A stretch of DNA of 64,000 nucleotides from Lepeophtheirus salmonis (Eukaryota > Arthropoda > Copepoda > Siphonostomatoida > Caligidae): NCBI RefSeq assembly GCF_016086655.4, contig NC_052140.2:22692001-22756000 (forward strand), written 5' to 3'. A program made the translations under genes and the position numbers. Below, piece by piece: positions 34,015 through 46,627 of the stretch. A model generated the notes under the pieces. It was not told where the DNA came from, searched no databases, and was given only the letters and a program-made list of their open reading frames with translations. Positions within the stretch are counted from its first letter, which is position 1; every line of letters begins with the position of its first letter.

Positions 34015-34300
34015 CTGCTCTCAGGGTTTGTTGCAGAGTTCTAACTGTAAGCCTTTGTTGGAGTTAGAATAGGGTTGAGGATACAAGCCATTCTGTTTCT
34101 TCATATCCTTTTTCCCTTCCAACGGATCAACTGCTTGTAGCTGATCTACAGAGAGTAACCCTGAGGATTTGTTCCAGAGTTAAAAATGTAAGTCATTGTT
34201 GAACACAGGGTAGAATTGAGGATTGACATCGTAATTCTTGCCTATATCTTCTAACTAAATACGGATGGTTACTTGCAACTGATCTAATAAAATGGCATGA
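34015..34300 (-). repeat. GTAACC dispersed repeat, inverted, partly doubled
   Basis: Two successive matches to the block GGRTTTGTT then CTAACTGTAAGCCTTTGTTG occur at 34024-34080 and 34160-34215, suggesting a partial tandem duplication of the repeat. They align with 26520-26730 and 53635-53770. Confidence 0.5.
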
Positions 34301-34329
34301 CGGCTAAGCAGCCCTTCTCCTGAACATTA

Positions 34330-34805
34330 TCAGTTTTGGTTTCTTTACTATAACGAATATACAGAATGCAAATTGAATTTACTTTCATTCTAATTATTAT
34401 ATAAGATACTAAATTACAGATAATCAAAACCATATATAATTTTTCACTAACGTTACATATTACATCATGAATCAAAGCAACGCCATCTTAAAAGTCTGAA
34501 ATCTATATATGTCCCACAAAATACTCATGTATTTTTATCAAAAGGCTTTAAAATGAAAAAATAAAAGAGAGATTAAATTATTTGCATTCAAATATCATTA
34601 TTTTTCTTTGGCATAAAATTATAATATATATATATATTTAGGTTTGTATTTATTTTAAAGGCTTTTGATAAAAATACGCTCAGATTTGTTGAAATATAAG
34701 CATGAAATATGAGGTTTCATGCATATATTTTATAATAATTAGATTTGAAGTAAATTCAATTTGCATTCTTTGGATTCGTTATAGTAGTTTGATTAGGTTT
34801 TTTTA
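34330..34805. repeat. Large imperfect palindrome
   Basis: ACTATAACGAAT...GAATGCAAATTGAATTTACTT at 34348-34393 matches the reverse complement of 34740-34790. ATTTTTATCAAAAGGCTTT (34532-34550) matches the reverse complement of 34658-34677. The right arm lacks a ~70-bp stretch present in the left arm. There is no coding sequence. A foldback MITE is the simplest explanation. Confidence 0.65.
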
Positions 34806-35199
34806 TTATTTTTGGGATAGTTAAACCATATGTTGTTATGTTTGTAAGTTTAAATTAAAACATCCTAAGGCAAGCTACAAATTCGTTGTTATTTCTTTGA
34901 GTGGAGGGAAATTGGAGTATTCAATAGTTACTTACCTATTTATTTAGAAGAACCTACTCAAGTGATTATAGTAATCAATCAAAGTAATCAAATCCCTGAA
35001 GAATAAATGAATGAGAAAGTCTTACTAAGTCCAGTTTGTTGAAAACGGAAATCTTTTCTTTTGTACTTTTATACTAATGATTTGCATGCCTATGGCGGTT
35101 CTACCTACAATAGCGCCTCTCAACTTACATGAGCTTACTATAAATCTCAACATATGTATACTAAGGATTTGGCTAGCTATGGAAATCGCGTGTATTTTG

Positions 35200-35450
35200 G
35201 GGATGTTAAAAAAAGTAACCAAAAATCAACATGGATACCACAACAACTTGAAGAATGTTTGGAGGAAAGTATTTTAGCTGTCATGACGTTTCATTAGCTG
35301 TGGCGAAGGGGAGAAAGAATTAACCAAGGACATTGGGCAAGAATTACTTCCATGTTGATCTTAAATTCTTCTTTGAGTAAAAAAAAAAAAAAATTATAAC
35401 TCCTTCAGGTTATTTTCTGCCTTTTATTAATCACACTACTGCCTGAGTCT
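35200..35450 (+). repeat. GTAACC dispersed repeat
   Basis: It has AAAAAAAGTAACCAAAAATC, AACTTGAAGAATGTTTGGAG, TGTCATGACGTTTCATTAG and TTATAACTCCTTCAGG, in family order. Confidence 0.6.
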
Positions 35451-36085
35451 GACTAAGCCATGGTTTTTGTTGGGTTTCGGATTGTGGCAAAAATACATCT
35501 TGGCCCGTGATCCTGGATAACTAAAGGTCAATTCACGGGCCTATATGAACATAGGCCGGGAATACAGCTCCTCCAGCCCACCCCCAACGGACGCCCCATT
35601 AATAGCACGCGATTATAATAATCTTTTATTAGCCCTGACACTCCAGGTATGACCATATTTAATACTAGCCCACACAACAATAAAGTTTCAGGAGTATTAT
35701 ATGTACATAATGAATTTATGGTTAGCTAATAAACAGCTGTTTCGATTGAACTCACAAAGAGATATTCTTTTGAGTATACAATGTACATATATAGTCTTAG
35801 ATCATAATATTAGTTGTAATATGAGCTAATTCAGAGGATCATTTTTGGGGAATGAAGAACCACCCTTTTTCACCCTGATGGTTATCGCACTTGGTTCATA
35901 AATATTATACACCATAACATTAGACAGGAAGATAAAAGAAATTGGCTACAGAAATGAGCTGTATATTATTTAAATACATGCGTAGAGATTGGGAATGGTT
36001 TTGGAGTAATTTAACTACTTCGAACTCAATTTTCAATTATACCTGTATTAGAATTCATACTATTAATAGATGTGTAAATAGATAC
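35451..36085. other. AT-rich interval, MITE-like fragment
   Basis: CCTCCAGCCCACCCCCAACG near 35572 and GGACGCCCC resemble a GGGGCGT-type MITE end. No gene seen. Confidence 0.35.
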
Positions 36086-36089
36086 ACTC

Positions 36090-36850
36090 TCTTAGTCATA
36101 AATGTAGCCGCCCTTAGTGGCAATGATGGCTTTCAGACGGCGTAAGAAGGCCTGACACAATCTGCAGGTGTAGTCCTCTGTCACGGCGTCCCTGTGCTGC
36201 TTGACAGTGGTATTGAGAACCTCATTGTTTGGATGACAGACACTGCAAGCCTTCTCCTTAGTATGGACCCAAAACTTGTCATCGACAGTATTGACATCAA
36301 AGCTTTAGAAGGGCCAAAATTGTCAAAAAAAAATCGAAAGAACTCAAGAGACTCATTCAAAAGAGTCTTTGAAGGGATTAGATGGTTTTTTTTTAATTAC
36401 TGGTGTCAAAAGTGGCCTCTACACCCTTACAAAGCTCTTTCCACCCACACTTGTTGATCTATCTCTGGGTAGTCTGCCATGAAATCCCAATATCTCTTGC
36501 AAGGGCCCTCATAAACTTGTGGGGATTTGCCTGGGCTATGTTTTTTAACTCCTACAAATCCAGTTTAGTCTTTTTGAGAGAGTCTTTCTTTTTCTCCAAG
36601 GTTTGAACTTGCTGACGGCGAAAACGGTGTTCCTGGAGACGTCCAACTCCTTGGAGAGTGCGAATGGAAATTCGTCGATCACGTTCAAGTGTAATTTTCT
36701 CGACTTGTAGGAAGCTATAGAACTCAGGTTTGTTTTGTTTTGTAGCAAATTGTTTATGCTTTAATATATCGAAGTAGGAATTAATTTCTATTACTCAAAC
36801 TTAATTAATTATTGAATCTGTCAGTCTTTAGATTTCAATTGACCACCCAG
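36090..36850 (-). pseudogene. Mariner relic with N- and C-terminus
   Basis: On minus the 5' part reads SRKLHLNVIDEFPFALSKE followed by LDVSRNTVFAVSKFK, the HTH domain. The 3' end reads AFLRRLKAIIATKGGYI before a stop near 36090, a mariner C-terminus. The middle is decayed and short, so an internal deletion is likely. The nucleotide sequence aligns with 17955-18597. Its 5' end, CCACCCAG with TA (36851-36852), directly abuts a TTTTGCC element. Confidence 0.7.
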
Positions 36851-37205
36851 TACTTTTGCCTTAAAATATTTTGCCTCAGGAAATTTTGCGTTAAACCATT
36901 ACGCCTTAGGGCACTTAATCTTAAAGCCATTTTACTTCAAGGATATTTCGCTTTAATGTATAAATAAATGAAATTTACACACCGTTATTGTATATTTTTG
37001 ATTAAAGTTGATATTCCCTTTTGATTTTTCAATCAAAATATGTATTTATTATTAGGATAAAAAGCATTTAATAATTGTAATCTGTTGGAATATTCTTCAA
37101 ATTTAAATTCATAGTATAGAAATCTTACTATGTGATGAGTTGTATCATAGACAAAATAGATAATCCATTAAGAAAGATAAAAAAACAACAACATGAGAAC
37201 GATAC
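36845..37205 (+). mobile_element. TTTTGCC element, left part
   Basis: CCCAGTACTTTTGCCTTAAA and further TTTTGCC/TTTTGCG motifs, followed by a body similar to 19080-19260 (CTTACTATGTG near 37125 against CTTCACTATGTAACTAATGA at 19142). The right end is missing; the sequence runs into the mariner at 37361. Confidence 0.6.
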
Positions 37206-37360
37206 AAAGGGAAGAAGTTCTAATACTTCTCTGTGATCAATTATCATTCGACATATTTGAAACAAACCATGAATTGCCTAGAATCCAACACCTCTTTTTA
37301 CAATTTTTGCTAAAGTATGTGATCAATTCATAAGTTTTACAGCCATTATTTTCTCTTGAA

Positions 37361-37816
37361 ATGTCCTCCAAATATGAACGGCGTACGGCCATTATTATGT
37401 TCCTCCGTGCCGGGTGTATGCCCAACGACACAAATTACTCCATCGATAATTATAGTGGAGAGCTTAAATTGATGCTAATAGATCCGGTGCACTGTTAGAA
37501 TTTTAAATTGGTGTGGTTTGTCGCGTAATTGGAACTGGATTCTTTCTGATAAATCAATATTTTCAATACTTTGTTTTGGGGACAGGAAATGTGGGCTCCT
37601 GGCTCGCTGGATCTGAGCCCCTTGGACTATTATGTGTGGGACATCTTGGATATATAGTTCAATAAACGAGTACATAACACATTTGACTCCTTCAGTACTT
37701 CCATTCTCGAGGTAGTGGCCCATATGGACAATGAGTTTTTCATTGAGGGCAATATTAAGTTCAGGGGCAGGTAGGAGACTGTGGTTGTAGCTAGAGGTTG
37801 TTGGTTTGAGTGATTT
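37361..37816 (+). pseudogene. Deleted mariner transposase, subfamily D copy 2
   Basis: ATG 37361 opens MSSKYERRTAIIMFLRAGC (HTH). After stops it passes through FWGQEMWAPGSLDLSP to LDYYVWDILDI, then NTFDSFSTSILEVVAHMDNE and a worn FRGR, stop, ETVVVARG C-terminus. It parallels 33300-33734 through the joined region, including the stretch TTTTAAATTGGTGTGG matched by CTTTAAAGTGGTGTGT in the other copy. The catalytic centre is deleted. No TIRs were identified. Confidence 0.72.
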
Positions 37817-39904
37817 ATTTACCTATGGACCCCACCAAATATCCGAATCTATATTTAAAACTTTCACTGCCAACGAGTCTTTTTTTACATGGATGTTCAC
37901 GTATAAGTACATGGATTGACTATTACCTTGGGCACATCCTTAGAACAGATCAATTTATTCATCATACATATTCATAACGAACACTTGAGCTCCCCCCTCT
38001 CCATCAAACTCAAGCCATGGAAAGGAGGGTGGAAAAAAGCATTTAAGAAGAAAAAAAAAAAAAAAGGTAATTTATTCAGTGTAATTGATGACTATGCAGG
38101 TGGTTCATTTCTGCGATTCATATGAAAACTACGAACATGTGTAATTAACTCTCTCAGTACAAGAAAAACTTATTGAAAACAGCTTATTGATTGTTTTAAT
38201 GGGTGTATTTTAAACAATAATTACAAATAATTGTATGAGGCAACACCTGTCGTTTCCTTACAGACACGACGTATTCCTTAAAGGGTCATAAATTGGAGGG
38301 ATTCTATTTTATTATACACCAAAGAGGTCACGTGTTAGATTCATCAAATTAAAATTAAGAATGATTTTGTGATTCCCTTATTTTTGATTGGATTATGATT
38401 TTAAATTGACTTTTCCCATAAAAACCGGACATAAATTCATATAAAAGTACTTGGACCTTTTGAACAGGATGTAAATTAAGGACATTTCAAGTGACGCTGG
38501 TCATTCTAAAACTTTATAACAATGTAGTAAAACAGGCCTGTTAGCTTGAGTAAATTCATTGCCTTATTAATGTATTTGTATTTGAGGGTCGTCAATATTT
38601 ATGTATATATCATAGAAACTCAAATAAAAACTGCCTTCCAGTGTTTGTAAAATAATCATAAACATTTCAGTTGGCAATCCTGCTCTGTTTATAATGATAC
38701 TATCGTTTTCTTATTGGTTATAAGTTGTCCAATTGATATGATATAAACAAAGGTATTTTTATTGCTTGAATAACCAAGTTTTATATCAACGAAAATCTTA
38801 AATTTTCATTCATATTAAGGAAAATAATGAACTATTAGATGTCAAAATGAGAGAAAAAATAAATAAATAGGACTTAAACCTTACTCTCTATTTAAAATCT
38901 ATCCTTCTAGCCTAGTTTTGTTATATATCAGACTCTAAAATGCATTAAAAATACATTTTAAATCGTTTCTAATTATTTTAATTGAAAGAATAAGATATTT
39001 TCGTCTAATTATCCTACTTTAGTCGTCCTGAATCAATAAAAACAACTGTAACAATTTAGACATTTGTTATTACTTTGATTATATTCAAATATAACTGCTT
39101 ATCAATATCATTGACATTCAGTAGTATTCAATGGAATTGTTTAAGGGGATTTCTTATTAATAAAACCATTAGATGGAGCTTAATAAAGAATAATTGAAAG
39201 AGTGACCATTTTATGTAGTAACTATTATAACCCAAGATGGGGTTGACTTCTATTATGAGGTAATTGATGACGTCAGTGATATCGCTCTATAGAGTATTAT
39301 TTGCCTTGCCTTACCAAAGTGATTATTATTTAATGATTTATGTTATCTTTTGCTATTCATACAATAATTTATATACTTTGGAGATATATAGTATGATACA
39401 ACTATTTAAAAACAAAAAAAGAGAGAAAAATAACTCATTAGGGACTCTTTTCTTTGTGTTGTCCTTAATGACCCAGGTATTCCAAATTTGAAATCCAACA
39501 CTTGAAGGTTCTAAATATGTACTCATTATTATGTAGATGAATAGACGAGGGGAAATTGCAGATTTTTTTTTATAAATACGTATATACGATACAGAAGAAG
39601 TGTACACAGCTTGAATAAGGGTATTAAGCTAACCCCCTATGGGGTTTCTTTTCTTCTTATTTGTCCCACTCAGCAAAAACGAAAAAAAAAAAAAAAAAAA
39701 AAAAACTCCACCAAAAATAGACAAGAGGGTTCTTCTTATATGGAAAAAAACCTTGTCTCACAACACATGTGTTGTGTCGAATCAAACAATGATCATCGAC
39801 TCGGTTCGACATATGATAATGTGTCCATTTTCAAATTTGAAAAAAAAAAACAAAAAAAAACCCCGAGTCGGTGGACTTTATATTTGATTAAATTAGCTTA
39901 GTAA
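37817..39904. other. AT-rich interval, no gene seen
   Basis: About 2 kb without coding or repeat match, apart from poly(A) runs near 38049, 39680 and 39840 and a CCAAGATGGGG fragment near 39232. Confidence 0.4.
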
Positions 39905-39929
39905 TATTTATCCATACGCAGCCACATTG

Positions 39930-40262
39930 CCAAAACTTATTCTCGAAAGCCACTGTGCCGAATGTCATTTTGCCAAATATACACTTTGCCCAACGACAAC
40001 TTTGGCACACGGACAGTTTGCCCCCTGACAACTTTGACGAACGGACACTTTGCAAAATGACAACTTTTCCAAAGGGACACTTTGTCAAACTGTTTACCAT
40101 TTTTTGAATGTTATTGCTGTATATCAGTAAAAAGACACATTGTCAATGTGAGGCAGGGCTTCAGTTCTAGAGCAGTTTACTGAAAGCCACTTTGACAAAG
40201 ATATTTGGTGAGAAGACACTTTTCCCAATGACCACTTAGCCGAATGTACACTTTGGTGGAAA
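39930..40262 (+). repeat. TTTGCC short tandem array
   Basis: At least eight degenerate ~19-20-bp units of the form ACTTTGCCCAACGACA cover 39930-40090, with a second group at 40180-40255. The motif and spacing resemble the ends of the TTTTGCC elements at 18985 and 36845, so this may be a diverged or expanded terminus of a related element. Confidence 0.65.
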
Positions 40263-40273
40263 ATAAATATATA

Positions 40274-40961
40274 CAGGGTGTTCAAGATATCTATGCGCTA
40301 CTTTGGCGTACTCTTTTGGGCGAATGCTGTCATTTGGACAGCTAATACATATATTTAGATAGCTTATTCAAACTGATGAATTTGTTGTGCGAACTATTTG
40401 GAAAAGGTACGGAGTCCTCCTTGGAATCCATATCTAAAGCGACAATCTATATAATTACTCAAACTCTGGGACTCAGTGAGACGTTTGTTTCCAAGATTAG
40501 AAGGGAATTTGAGGCCTTTACAGGACTTGACTCCCTGCCACACCTCGCAAAAAAAAAACCCAGTTTCAAATCGCTTCAAAACAATTTTAACGACTTCATC
40601 TCTTTAGACTTTTGTCCTTCAAATTCATTCGAACTGAATCCAATGGATTTTTTTTTGTGTGGACACTATAGAACGACAAACCAACCAAATCCTCTGCAAC
40701 ACCAAATACGAACTTATAAGTTGGAGCAAGAAGGAATTCCAGGATTCGCCAAGGGACACAGTGGCGAAGGTTTGCTCGCGCTTTTGGCATTTTATAAAGG
40801 CTGTAATTAAAGGTGGAGGGGATTTTACTATATAAAATAAATCAGAATATCTCAAGCTTTCAGAATCTGTTTTTATTTTTTTAAATTCAATAACTGGTTG
40901 GAGAGAAATGTGTGTTTAGAAAAGAAATCCTTTTTGAGGCACAGGTAGGATGCGCACCCTG
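40274..40961 (+). mobile_element. 688-bp deleted mariner with TIRs
   Basis: CAGGGTGTTCAAGATATC on the left and inverted CAGGGTGCGCATCCTACC on the right, with TA at 40272-40273 and 40962-40963. The transposase inside is reduced to its ends. Confidence 0.82.
40376..40838 (+). pseudogene. Mariner transposase, N- and C-termini fused by deletion
   Basis: The N-terminal segment has LGLSETFVSKIRREFEA, a second-helix HTH match. It passes directly to KKPSFKSLQNNFNDF and then to a third-aspartate block FELNPMDFFLCG (the usual SPD is changed), followed by PNPLQHQIRTYK. A frameshift late in the gene leads to a C-terminus FWHFIKAVIKGGGDF with a stop near 40838. First and second catalytic blocks are deleted. 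One frame stays open for 144 codons across the junction. Confidence 0.75.
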
Positions 40962-40963
40962 TA

Positions 40964-43243
40964 TATTTGATGATGACTCAAGCAACAAGGCTAAGTAATT
41001 ATAATTTCTATTCATGATACCCATATTTTAAAAGTTAAAATGTTTAATTATTTGCCAATTATTGCATTGATTAATGAATGGGTTCATTTCGTTATCAGGA
41101 TTCTTCAACAGTTGGCTCAAACAGCTATTAGATCCAAAAATAGCTGTCAACAATCCAAATGGGAAATAAATAAATTAGAGAGAGAAAATATGTTAAATAA
41201 GCAATAAATGGACAATGCAAAAAATCAATTGATTGGTGAAATTGAATGTGTTGGAGATCCTATATACCTGGTGATGTGCTGATGGGCACTTTTATATCCT
41301 GATGTCGTCTCTGATCAAATATATTTATTTTTTTGTTCGGCGAAGTGGTCATTTGGCAAAATTGCTTTAACCAATGATTTTTTCTGCATAATGATATACA
41401 AGTCAAAAGCTTTTGCATCCACACAAGAAAGAAATCTGCTTAATCCGAGTCGGTTAATAATTTTGCTATATCTAATGGAATTCTTTTTATTATTTATTAG
41501 AGAAAGGAAAAACAATCTTTAAATGACAAATATGATTTTTGAACTGGACAGTTTGTTAGTGTTCAATAAGTGTTCTTGAGAGTAACGAAGTATTATGATA
41601 CCTAAAGATTTCAGCTCGTAATTCATGGAGTATTTTTTTTAGAAATTCAAAATCCTCGAGCAGCAAAATTCAGCTCACGCCTTATCACTAATCACATAAA
41701 ACAACATCATCAAATGATGTTTTGAGTTTCATGGCGCTAAAGTTCCGTATTGATTTTCTAAGCAATGCCAATTTTTTATAATTGAACACTAAGGAGACAC
41801 TTATTTTATAGGAATATATTTTTTTATTCTTAAAAAAGTCGATTTTAATTAATAATTCGACGGTAGTTGAAAGGCTGATATATAATCTTTTCAGAACCTT
41901 TAATACATGACTTTTTGAAAAAAAATAAAATATATATATATATATTTTTGAGCAGCCTTTTAAAATTTATCAAATAACCTTGTCTTGGAAAGGGTCTAGA
42001 AGATTAACTTGTCTATTTTAATAAATTGTGTCCAAGTTTCAATACAGGACGTTTTTTTAGCAAAAAAAAAAATCTTTAGCATGACCTTTTTTATTGAAAC
42101 CCCTACGTACCCTTGGACTACTAACAAATCATGTTAATTTATCGACTATTTTTTCATTTTTTCCGACCCAATATGAAATGATTTTTTACTTTCAAAAAAA
42201 CATAATTTTGAGCTTCCTTACTTTAAAATTATTTTTTGTAATATTTATCAAATCACATTTTCTTACATAAATGAATTTCTTCATGTTATCTTTTAAAATA
42301 GATAGAGTCTATATTAATTATTTAATGATTTTTTAAGCAAAATAATATTTATTTTTATTTCTAAAATGACCTTTTATTTAAAAAAAAAAAGTCAATTTTG
42401 CAGTCCCGTCGAGTTTGGGCCTTGATAAAGGCAGTCAACTTTATATCTTTTTACTTTTCCGTAGGACTGTTAGTATTCAGGACCGGTCCCAAAGATAAAT
42501 AGAAACGACCCTAAGAATGTATTCAACTAGACTGAATAAATTAGGATCAACACAACACTGGTAGTGGTCAGGTGTAGCTGCTCAAATTTTTCTCTCCTTA
42601 TCTAATCTGAAAACTCGACTTGACTCAAGTTAGCCCAACACTATTCATCTTTATATATCTATATCTACCGTGTGACAACAATGAAGTGAATCTATATTTT
42701 CACAAGTTGTGCAAGCGCACGGTATTGAGTTTTTGATAAATATAGACAGATGGTAATGAACACCAGCTATTTATACTACTAATGATCTCTCACATAGAGT
42801 ATAACAACGAAAAAAAATCATCTTGATTTTAAGCGGATTAATATATGTCGCTAAACTTTGGGCTGTAGAAACATTAATCCGTCGTCCACTTCTTCTTTTG
42901 TAAGAGAAATTTCTGTATACAGAGATGCGGTCCACTTTTCACACGATAGGGGGATGAAGCAAAGAATAAAAAAATAAATGAACATCGTTGTGTTCATATT
43001 ATAGAAATCTATTTAAAACCATACGTGTTATGGTTTTTTATGATACGAACCAACCAGAGAGGGCTGTCAAAAGACGAGACACGTTTAGGAAATAAATAAA
43101 ATAATAATCATATCTTAATGAATGCTTGCAAAAATGATTGCACATGTCATGAAGAATAGACTTTAAAGTCAATCAAACGTTTAGAATATAAATATGCATA
43201 TTAATAGAATTGTAAATCTTAAGTATTTTTTTAGCGTGCCAAT
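40964..43243. other. AT-rich interval, small repeat fragments
   Basis: (TA)n at about 41930-41945, a GGACCGGTCCCAAAG fragment near 42480 of the GGTCC type, and an ACTCGACTTGACTCAAG fragment near 42612. No gene seen. Confidence 0.35.
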
Positions 43244-44165
43244 TAGATTTTTTTGTAGTTAGTAATCTGAACGCAATATTTATCAATATTTTAAACATTA
43301 ATAAATTTGATTATATTAAGTATCTTAAAACACTATGAAATTAAAATAAATAAAATTTTTTTTTTCTGGAAAACATTTTTTAAACATTTAATTTTTTTTC
43401 AACAATCCATAGCTATTCTCAAAAAATTGAATTTTTGTGAAAAAAATTTAAAAAATCCATAGCTCTTCATTAGAAAATCCATTTGAAAAAAAATAAAAAA
43501 ATCAAAAATCCACAGATATTTTCAAGAAATTAAATTTTTTGAATTTTTTTTAAAATCCATAACTATTCACAAAAAATTTACCCCTATTTTCACCTAAAAA
43601 TTTTTTATCCTCACCCAAAAAAAATTATTGTAACAAGCAAAATTCATTTTTGGGAAATTAGATTTTTTTTGTTTGAAGTTGATAATCAGAACGTAATATT
43701 TATCAATATTCTAAACATAAATAAATTTGATTATATTAAGTCTCTTAAAACACTATGAAATTAAAATAAATTTTTTTTTGGAAAACATTTTTTTGAACAA
43801 TTAGTTATTCTCAAAAAATTGAATTTTTGTGAAAAAAATTTAAAAAAATCCATAGCTCTTCATTAGAAAATCCATTTAAAAAAAAAAAAAAAAAAAAAAA
43901 TCAACAGATATTTTCAAGAAATTAAATTTTTTTTTTTTAAATCCATAACTATTCACAAAAAATTAAATTTCTTGAAAAAAAAAATTACCCCTATTTTCAC
44001 CTAAAATTTTTTTATCCTCAGCCAAAAAAAATTATAGTAACAAGCAAAAATTCCTTTTTTTGGGAAATTAGATTTTTTTTTTGAAGTTGATAATCAGAAC
44101 GTAGTATTTATCAATATTTGAAACATTGATTAATTAAGTATATTAAATCCCTAAAAACCCTCTCA
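43244..44165. repeat. Tandem repeat, ~412-bp unit, 2.2 copies
   Basis: Unit starts at 43244, 43659 and 44069 with TTAGATTTTTT followed by TAATC(T/A)GAACG, TATTTATCAATATT and AAACATTAATAAATTTGATT. The first two units are close to identical outside homopolymers; the third is partial. The second half of each unit is T-rich MITE-like sequence (CCATAGCTCTTCATTAGAAA). Confidence 0.85.
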
Positions 44166-45135
44166 CCAATCAGCCCACATGTCCTTTTTTGCCAAAGTAC
44201 TTTGACCCTATGATATTTACGGAAGATTTTTTCTGTGCGTTCAAAATGGTTGAAACTTTGAGGAGTAATTGTAAATTGATGATAAATAAATGTTGTTAGC
44301 TACTCGAGTGGAGCCATCTCCACGCTGAGGTAAGAAACTTTTTAGACCACCTTTGTATATATGATACATCTTTTTTGGGGGTTAGGGGGCTGGGGGGCTT
44401 CAGAATCTTTTTAGAAGTTGAAAACTTCAACCCCCCTCCTCATAGGGACTAGCAATACCATTAATAGTACATAGGATTTTTTTTTTGCTACACAGTTGTG
44501 AAAATCAAATCAGATAGGTAACGTTCCCCATTGTGGAATAAACCATATTCTCATATCAGACAACATTTTTCATCTTTCAGGTTTATCGTTAAAGAACTCT
44601 TCATTTTGAGGATTAAAAGGATTACTGTAAAATACAAAAAGATGAATAATTATATAAGTAACGTTTTGTATTTATTAGTTATGGATGATTTGTTTAATTT
44701 GCCATTTTGCAAAGGTCATGAAAATGTTTGTTTTTTCTGGAATTAATCCAGTTTCAAATACCTGATTTGGACAAAACGCACTAATTTGAAATTCTTGTTA
44801 GACAACAGATATTGATGACATCAGTTTTGGTTCTATAGTGTTATTATTTTTGGAGTTATTGCCGTTCAAAGAACTTTGCAAATTTCAAATAATGAAAATG
44901 CATTGAAAAAGTTGTTTTTTGTGTATGAAAAGTTGAAGAAACTATTTGATTTTCATTAATAGCACCAATAAGAACTCGGGACAAAAATTGAAATTTGTTT
45001 AATTTTATCGAATATTCTGTCAGACTATTTTTTTTGTAATAATTAATATCAACGGCAAACACGTCTCTCACGACTACAACACGTGATAGTGATTGACTAT
45101 ATTTCTAAGGGAACATAAAAATATTGCCTTTAAAA
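44166..45135. other. AT-rich interval, no gene seen
   Basis: GGGGGTTAGGGGGCTGGGGG near 44380 paired with AACCCCCCTCC near 44430 suggests a small GGGG-type MITE. No coding match. Confidence 0.35.
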
Positions 45136-45139
45136 TGTC

Positions 45140-45665
45140 AAGGGCGTAGGAAGGGTGTAGTCTGGAGGGGTGTAGCCCTCCCCCCAAAATTATGGAATTT
45201 TTAATACATTTTTTGCCAAAAAAATGTTATATCTTAATTTTAATTTTGGAATTTTTTTCCCCAAAAATTTTACATTTTTCGAAAAATTTAAATTTTCTGT
45301 GAATAACTATGAATTTTTGAAATATTTTTCAAAAAATAAATAAATAGTTTTCTTTGAATAGCTGTGAACTTTTGAAATTTCTTTCTAAAAAATGCAATTT
45401 TTTGAAAACAACTTAAGATTTTTGAAGTTTTTTTTCCAAAAATTTAATATTTGAAACATTTTTCTAAAAAGTTAACTTTTTGCGAATAGATGGAATTTTT
45501 GAATTTCTGTGAATAGTTACAGATTTTTGAAATTTTTTCCTAATAAATTCATATTGGAAATTTAATTTTTGAAATTTTTTTTCCAAAAAATTTAATTCCA
45601 AAAACCAAAATCACCTCCAACAAAAACAAACAACCAAAAACATATGTCCTGCGTACGCCTCTAAA
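45140..45665. mobile_element. GGGGCGT-type MITE, T-rich core
   Basis: It begins AAGGGCGTAGGAAGGGTGTA with CCCTCCCCCC, has a core of TTTTGTGAATA/ATTTTTGAAATTTTT units, and ends TCCTGCGTACGCCTCTAAAT, an inverted match to the start (GGGCGTA). It is the best-bounded member of this group in the window. Confidence 0.6.
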
Positions 45666-45814
45666 TGTAATCACAGATATTCTGCTACTAAATCTAAGTC
45701 ACATTGCCACACATTATATTAGAGGAAGGTTCGTTGCTACTCCCTGTATTTATACCAAAAAAATATCCAAACGTATTATTCATGTGATATACATTCTTAA
45801 GAGCAGACCTTAAG

Positions 45815-45930
45815 ACTGTTGCTATCTCGGAATGTCAGTTCAAGAATTGATAAAAAAGTAAAAATAAAATTTAGTGACGTCATCTAGGACTGAACTTTAT
45901 AAGTTTTTAGGACTGAACTGTCCTAACTAA
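45815..45930. repeat. GGTCC dispersed repeat, partial
   Basis: TTTAGTGACGTCATCTAGGA, CTGAACTTTATAAGTTTT and AGGACTGAACTG match the 3' part of the repeat at 15355-15570. Confidence 0.5.
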
Positions 45931-46627
45931 AAACATAAACAACACTATCGAAATGTATTCAAACATAATTGATATCATGAAAATAATAGTTTGTAGGGTA
46001 GCGTTTTAGGTGTTAGAGAGAAAAAAAAGACATGTTGCAAATGTCCACCCTACGATTTTTTAACAGAAAATCAATAAATATATTTTTTTTTTGTGGAAAA
46101 GACTACAAATATTTATTTTTATTTTTCTGCTTCTTCAAATGAATGTTTCTTTTAAGGAAAAATGACAGATAATCATTTTTCTATTCATTCCAAAGACTAA
46201 AGGTATATAAATATCCATTATTCACACAATAAATGGTGAAATTCCGGAATGTATACAACCATCCAAGGAAGAAGAAGAGTGGAGACGAAACAACAACACG
46301 ATGATGAGTAGGAATCAACAACATTTCCTTCCAACTCAATCATTCCAAACATTCCTTGCACCCACAGAGGTCTTGTGTTTGCGTGAATGATTCTTTACAT
46401 AGTCTACGTGTATGTTGAATTGCTCAGGATAAATGAATCAACATCATTTATCTGTTAAAGGTTTAACCGAAATATTTTCTTGTTTTATATTTTCATTCTT
46501 TCTGAAAGGATACATTTATCATACAGAAATAGGTGTTGACAATCCCTACTGGATACTTACATTTCATTTGCAGGATCACTAATTTTCTTCATTGAAAAAT
46601 ATGTACATATCATAAGCATTTTTAATA

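Noticed and set aside
39611..39901. 96-codon plus frame
   Set aside because: Created by poly(A) runs read as lysine; no domain.
39930..40262. CRISPR-like array
   Set aside because: Units are ~20 bp and degenerate with no unique spacers of constant length, and the sequence is eukaryotic.
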